Positions 36,057 through 39,034 of a stretch of 39,034 nucleotides of DNA are shown piece after piece; the first letter of the stretch is position 1, and each line of letters opens with the position of its first letter. Below the pieces are notes generated by a model. That model searched no databases. It had not been told where the DNA came from and saw only the letters and a program-made list of their open reading frames with translations. This DNA is from Candidatus Equicola faecalis (GTDB lineage: Bacteria; Bacteroidota; Bacteroidia; Bacteroidales; Bacteroidaceae): assembly GCA_018065185.1 (NCBI GenBank), contig JAGHTU010000006.1, positions 1 through 39,034 of the forward strand, written 5' to 3'. The translations under genes were made by a program, and so were the position numbers.

Positions 36057-38081
36057 ATGGCAGAGTTCATCTTACATTCCGATTACTCCCCTACTGGCGA
36101 TCAGCCCGAAGCAATACGCCAACTCACCGATGGCGTGCAGCGTGGCGAGCGTGCACAGGTGTTGCTCGGCGTCACAGGCTCCGGCAAGACGTTTACCGTG
36201 GCTAATGTCATCCGAAACATCAGTCGCCCAACCCTTGTAATCTCCCACAACAAGACTCTGGCAGCACAGCTCTATGATGAACTGAAAGCGTTTTTCCCCA
36301 ATAATGCCGTGGAATATTATGTGTCATACTACGACTACTACCAACCGGAAGCCTACTTGCCTGCCACCGACACCTATATCGAGAAAGACCTTAACATCAA
36401 CGAGGAACTGGACCGTCTGCGCCTGTCTGCCACCTCTGCCCTGCTCTCTGGCAGGAATGATGTCATCGTAGTCAGTTCCGTCTCATGTATCTACGGTATG
36501 GGCAACCCTGCCGCTTTCTATGAAAACGTGATAAGCCTCACCTGTGGTCAGCATATTGAGCGCAACGAACTTCTGCACCTACTGGTGTCAGCCCTATATG
36601 TGCGTAACGATATCGACCTCAAACGAGGCTGTTTCCGCGTGAAGGGCGACACGATAGACATCTCTCTCGCCTATGCTGACGAGGTGCTGCGCATCTGCTT
36701 TTGGGACGATGAAATCGAGTCGCTCACGCTCATGCACCGTGCCCCAGGCACGATGACGCTCGAAGCTGGGGGCGAAGCCATACCGTCCTACAATATCTAT
36801 CCTGCCAACCTTTTCATGACCTCCAAGCAACAACAGGAGACAGCCATCCGCCACATACAGGACGACATGCTCCTGCAGGAAGAACACTTCAAAGAGATGG
36901 GCAAGCACATTGAGGCACAACGCATAAAGGAACGCGTGGAATACGACATAGAGATGATACGCGAACTCGGGCATTGCTCGGGCATCGAGAACTATTCACG
37001 CTACTTTGACAACCGTCCGCCGGGCACCCGTCCCTATTGTCTGCTTGACTTCTTCCCTGACGACTATCTCATGATCATTGATGAGAGTCACGTCAGCATC
37101 CCACAGATACATGCCATGTATGGTGGCGACCGCGCGCGCAAGACCAATCTTGTGGAATATGGATTTCGCCTGCCGGCTGCCTTCGACAACCGTCCGCTGA
37201 AGTTTGAGGAGTTTCAGAAACTCACCAATCAGGTGATTTACGTCTCTGCTACCCCTGCCGATTTCGAGTTGCAAGAGAGCGAGGGCGTGGTGGTGGAACA
37301 GGTCATCCGCCCTACGGGACTGCTTGACCCAGACATCGTTGTCCGTCCTGTGGAGAATCAGATTGACGACCTCATGGAAGAGATACGCCTGCGTGGTGAA
37401 CGTAACGAGCGCGTGCTTGTCACGACCCTTACCAAACGGATGGCAGAGGAACTGACGTCCTATCTCCTCGACTGTGGTATTGCAGCCAACTACATACACA
37501 GCGAGGTAAAGACGCTTGACCGCATACGCATCATGGCTGATTTGCGTAGCGGACAGTTTCAGGTGCTTGTGGGTGTCAACCTGTTGCGTGAAGGTCTCGA
37601 CCTGCCGGAAGTGTCGCTCGTCGCCATTCTTGATGCCGACAAGGAGGGGTTCCTGCGCTCGGAGCGTTCACTCACACAAACGGCAGGACGTGCCGCACGC
37701 AATATCAATGGTACTGTCATCATGTATGCCGATGTCATCACCGAAAGTATGCAGCGCACCATTAATGAGACGCAACGCCGACGCAAGAAACAACTCCGCT
37801 ACAACGAGGAGCACCACATCACACCGCAACAGATAGTTAAGTCTCTGCAACACAGCACACTTGCACGAGAAGAAAAGACAACCACCGCACTTCCGAAAGC
37901 TGCCTTAAAGAGAATAGAAACCATCAAGGAGAGCACCCAGACGGATGCAGATATAGAAAAGAGCATACGCCGTGTGACGCAAGCCATGAAAGAGGCAGCC
38001 AAACGCCTCGACTTCCTCGAAGCCGCCCAACTGCGCGATGAACTACTGCGCCTGCAGGCACTTCAAGACAAGAAGCAATAA
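36057..38081 (+). CDS. uvrB: excinuclease ABC subunit B
   Basis: UvrB is the damage-verifying helicase-like subunit of UvrABC nucleotide excision repair. From the ATG at 36057 the protein has 674 residues. It has Walker A GVTGSGKT (38-45), the beta-hairpin [10 protein letters not shown] (91-100) that clamps DNA, the helicase motif DESH (342-345), [10 protein letters not shown] (motif VI), and a C-terminal UVR motif (about 635-670) that binds UvrC. I use this start because an in-frame upstream ATG at 36018 lies inside the promoter. Confidence 0.97.
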   Translation: MAEFILHSDYSPTGDQPEAIRQLTDGVQRGERAQVLLGVTGSGKTFTVANVIRNISRPTLVISHNKTLAAQLYDELKAFFPNNAVEYYVSYYDYYQPEAYLPATDTYIEKDLNINEELDRLRLSATSALLSGRNDVIVVSSVSCIYGMGNPAAFYENVISLTCGQHIERNELLHLLVSALYVRNDIDLKRGCFRVKGDTIDISLAYADEVLRICFWDDEIESLTLMHRAPGTMTLEAGGEAIPSYNIYPANLFMTSKQQQETAIRHIQDDMLLQEEHFKEMGKHIEAQRIKERVEYDIEMIRELGHCSGIENYSRYFDNRPPGTRPYCLLDFFPDDYLMIIDESHVSIPQIHAMYGGDRARKTNLVEYGFRLPAAFDNRPLKFEEFQKLTNQVIYVSATPADFELQESEGVVVEQVIRPTGLLDPDIVVRPVENQIDDLMEEIRLRGERNERVLVTTLTKRMAEELTSYLLDCGIAANYIHSEVKTLDRIRIMADLRSGQFQVLVGVNLLREGLDLPEVSLVAILDADKEGFLRSERSLTQTAGRAARNINGTVIMYADVITESMQRTINETQRRRKKQLRYNEEHHITPQQIVKSLQHSTLAREEKTTTALPKAALKRIETIKESTQTDADIEKSIRRVTQAMKEAAKRLDFLEAAQLRDELLRLQALQDKKQ

Positions 38082-38127
38082 CGCAAAAATGACTTTTTCT
38101 CATTATTCCCTAAAATATACTTAAAAT

Positions 38128-38146
38128 ATTCCCATTATTTGGGAAT
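38128..38146. promoter_or_regulatory. candidate operator of the HigBA pair
   Basis: ATTCCC (38128-38133) and GGGAAT (38141-38146) form an inverted repeat with a seven-base spacer, just upstream of the -7 element of higB. A related TTCCC lies at 38106-38110. Antitoxins of this type usually repress their own promoter, so this is a plausible binding site. Confidence 0.45.
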
Positions 38147-38151
38147 TTACT

Positions 38152-38159
38152 TATCTTTG
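38152..38159 (+). promoter_or_regulatory. -7 element of the higBA promoter
   Basis: TATCTTTG matches TAnnTTTG exactly and ends 19 bases before the toxin ATG. No TTG is present at the expected distance upstream, so a weak or regulated promoter is likely. Confidence 0.5.
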
Positions 38160-38178
38160 CAACAAAATAATACAAACC

Positions 38179-38496
38179 ATGCAAATCGTCTTTGAAGATA
38201 CAGATTTGGAAGAGTTGATTCTAACCGGGAATAACAACAAATATAAGAAATACACAAAGGATAAATGCTTCATGTCTGCTTTAGTGCGAGATTATAACAC
38301 TATGCTTGCAACAGATACCGCACCCCAACTTGCAAAATGGAGTTTTTTGCATTACGAACGATTGAAACGATTAAACATATCCTCAATTAGAGTAATGAAC
38401 GGCAGAGTGGAACGAATATTATTCCGTGAAACCGAAGAAGGAATAGTCATCACAATAATAGAACTTAACAATACGCATTATGGAAACAAAAAATAA
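38179..38496 (+). CDS. higB: RelE/HigB-like toxin
   Basis: A 105-residue protein of the RelE/ParE toxin superfamily, HigB-like by context and by the C-terminal strand pattern (NGRVERILFRETEEGIVITIIELNNTHY). Such toxins cleave mRNA at the ribosome. The toxin gene comes first and overlaps the antitoxin gene by 17 bases, an arrangement typical of higBA. The sequence is diverged, so the exact family is inferred mostly from its partner. The pair is more AT-rich than uvrB. Confidence 0.8.
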   Translation: MQIVFEDTDLEELILTGNNNKYKKYTKDKCFMSALVRDYNTMLATDTAPQLAKWSFLHYERLKRLNISSIRVMNGRVERILFRETEEGIVITIIELNNTHYGNKK

Positions 38497-38860
38497 CTCA
38501 ACACCTTTTATAGCAACGCATCCTGGCGAAGTATTACTCGCCGAACTTGCAGAACGCGGAATGACACAAAAAGCCTTTGCAGAGCAGATTGGTATGAGAA
38601 GTTCACACTTAAATGAACTGATTCGTGGCAAACGCCCTATTACCAAAGCCATAGCAGATAAATTTGATACGGCATTAGGAATTGATTCTATATTCTGGCT
38701 GAATCTCCAGACTCAATATGATTATGATACTAAGGTCATCAAAGCCTCAAAGCCTGATAGCATAACACTTGAAGTGTCTATTGACGACATCTCATTAGCT
38801 TCAGAAATAAAGCGTGCCATCAGTTTGCTAAAAGGAGTCAGCAGGGTTGCTGTTCTTTGA
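38480..38860 (+). CDS. higA: HigA-family antitoxin, XRE-type DNA-binding protein
   Basis: A 126-residue antitoxin of the HigA type. It contains the typical HPGEVLLAELAERGMT N-terminal motif (about 11-26), a helix-turn-helix (about 25-62, QKAFAEQIGMRSSHLNELIRG-like), and FWLNLQTQYD, the conserved end of the XRE domain in this family. It neutralises the overlapping toxin and probably represses the operon through the upstream inverted repeat. Its C-terminal 45 residues are probably the toxin-contacting part. Confidence 0.92.
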   Translation: METKNNSTPFIATHPGEVLLAELAERGMTQKAFAEQIGMRSSHLNELIRGKRPITKAIADKFDTALGIDSIFWLNLQTQYDYDTKVIKASKPDSITLEVSIDDISLASEIKRAISLLKGVSRVAVL

Positions 38861-38914
38861 CAATATGTACCAGTCTATCTTCGTTGCACACGTAGAGCAC
38901 TAACACCCACCTTT

Positions 38915-39034
38915 TCACTTTGCGCCTTTGCGGCGGTTGCAGTCACGGCAGAGCATTTGACAATTTTCTATTATCGTTTTACCGCCTTCGCGCCAAGGGG
39001 TGATGTGGTCGCCTTCCATTTCGGAGATTTCAAA
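38915..39034 (-). CDS. HNH nuclease, C-terminal fragment (cut by the window edge)
   Basis: The minus-strand frame running from the window edge to the TGA at 38915-38917 encodes 39 residues of an HNH domain: MEGDHITPW (with the catalytic His), [21 protein letters not shown]. The gene continues beyond 39034, so its N terminus and full type are unknown. This ending is common in HNH nucleases, including those fused to DUF262 in GmrSD-like restriction systems, but the fragment cannot decide this. It is convergent with higA. Confidence 0.8.
   Translation of the reverse strand, partial: FEISEMEGDHITPWREGGKTIIENCQMLCRDCNRRKGAK

Noticed and set aside
38082..38127. Terminator between uvrB and the toxin gene
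   Set aside because: Only an A/T stretch of five pairs is available, with no G-C stem.

Overview
The window is a stretch of a Bacteroidota chromosome, most likely a Prevotella-type member of the Bacteroidales. This rests on gene content: DUF4270, DUF4293, DUF4421, DUF5107 and GT117 (DUF2723) proteins, the HU-related DNA-binding family, the short starch-synthase-like protein, a C10 peptidase with a type IX-like C-terminal domain, and the Bacteroidota form of RNA polymerase omega. Several promoters also fit the Bacteroidota consensus (TTG, about 20 bases, then TAnnTTTG). No rRNA or tRNA gene was seen.

Layout. (1) 1-351 is non-coding and holds a degenerate 22-base repeat array and a terminator. 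(2) 352-7542, minus strand, is a three-gene sugar cluster: a sugar-porter MFS transporter, a DUF5107/TPR protein and a secreted GH2 enzyme. (3) 7597-18695, minus strand, is mostly core genes: rluA-type pseudouridine synthase, a small membrane protein, a Gfo/Idh oxidoreductase, a DUF4421 protein and a PcrA/UvrD helicase (tightly packed), then, from its own promoter, a GT117 glycosyltransferase, a polysaccharide deacetylase, frr and rsgA. (4) 18696-19846 is an AT-rich, island-like segment with an orphan GIY-YIG protein and a structured intergenic region. (5) 19944-23202, minus strand, has small envelope or stress-type genes (alpha/beta hydrolase, 4-TM protein, PspC, zinc-ribbon protein, a possible 37-residue membrane peptide) and an HU-like protein.

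(6) 23203-23687 is a divergent intergenic region built from three blocks of 22-23-base repeats. (7) 23688-29457, plus strand, holds genes tied to B12-dependent methylmalonyl-CoA metabolism: meaB, a TonB-dependent receptor, methylmalonyl-CoA epimerase and an acyl-CoA carboxylase/decarboxylase carboxyltransferase subunit. Together these suggest succinate-propionate interconversion; the mutase and the other carboxylase/decarboxylase subunits are not here. (8) 29580-34357 holds a half-length starch-synthase-like protein, a DUF4270 lipoprotein and a secreted C10 cysteine peptidase, closed by a perfect bidirectional terminator. (9) 34434-36049 is the bamD-rpoZ-DUF4293 operon, with a promoter that overlaps the uvrB promoter face to face. 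(10) uvrB is followed by a HigBA-type toxin-antitoxin pair and the C-terminal end of an HNH nuclease at the right edge.

Most of the window is ordinary core and accessory Bacteroidales sequence. The observations I rate highest are a terminator-like hairpin whose loop holds the start codon of the TonB receptor, the two 22-23-base repeat arrays, the DUF5107/MFS/GH2 cluster, the orphan GIY-YIG protein, and the half-length synthase that lacks the usual ADP-binding motif. All functional statements come from reading the sequence and recalling protein families; no search was run.
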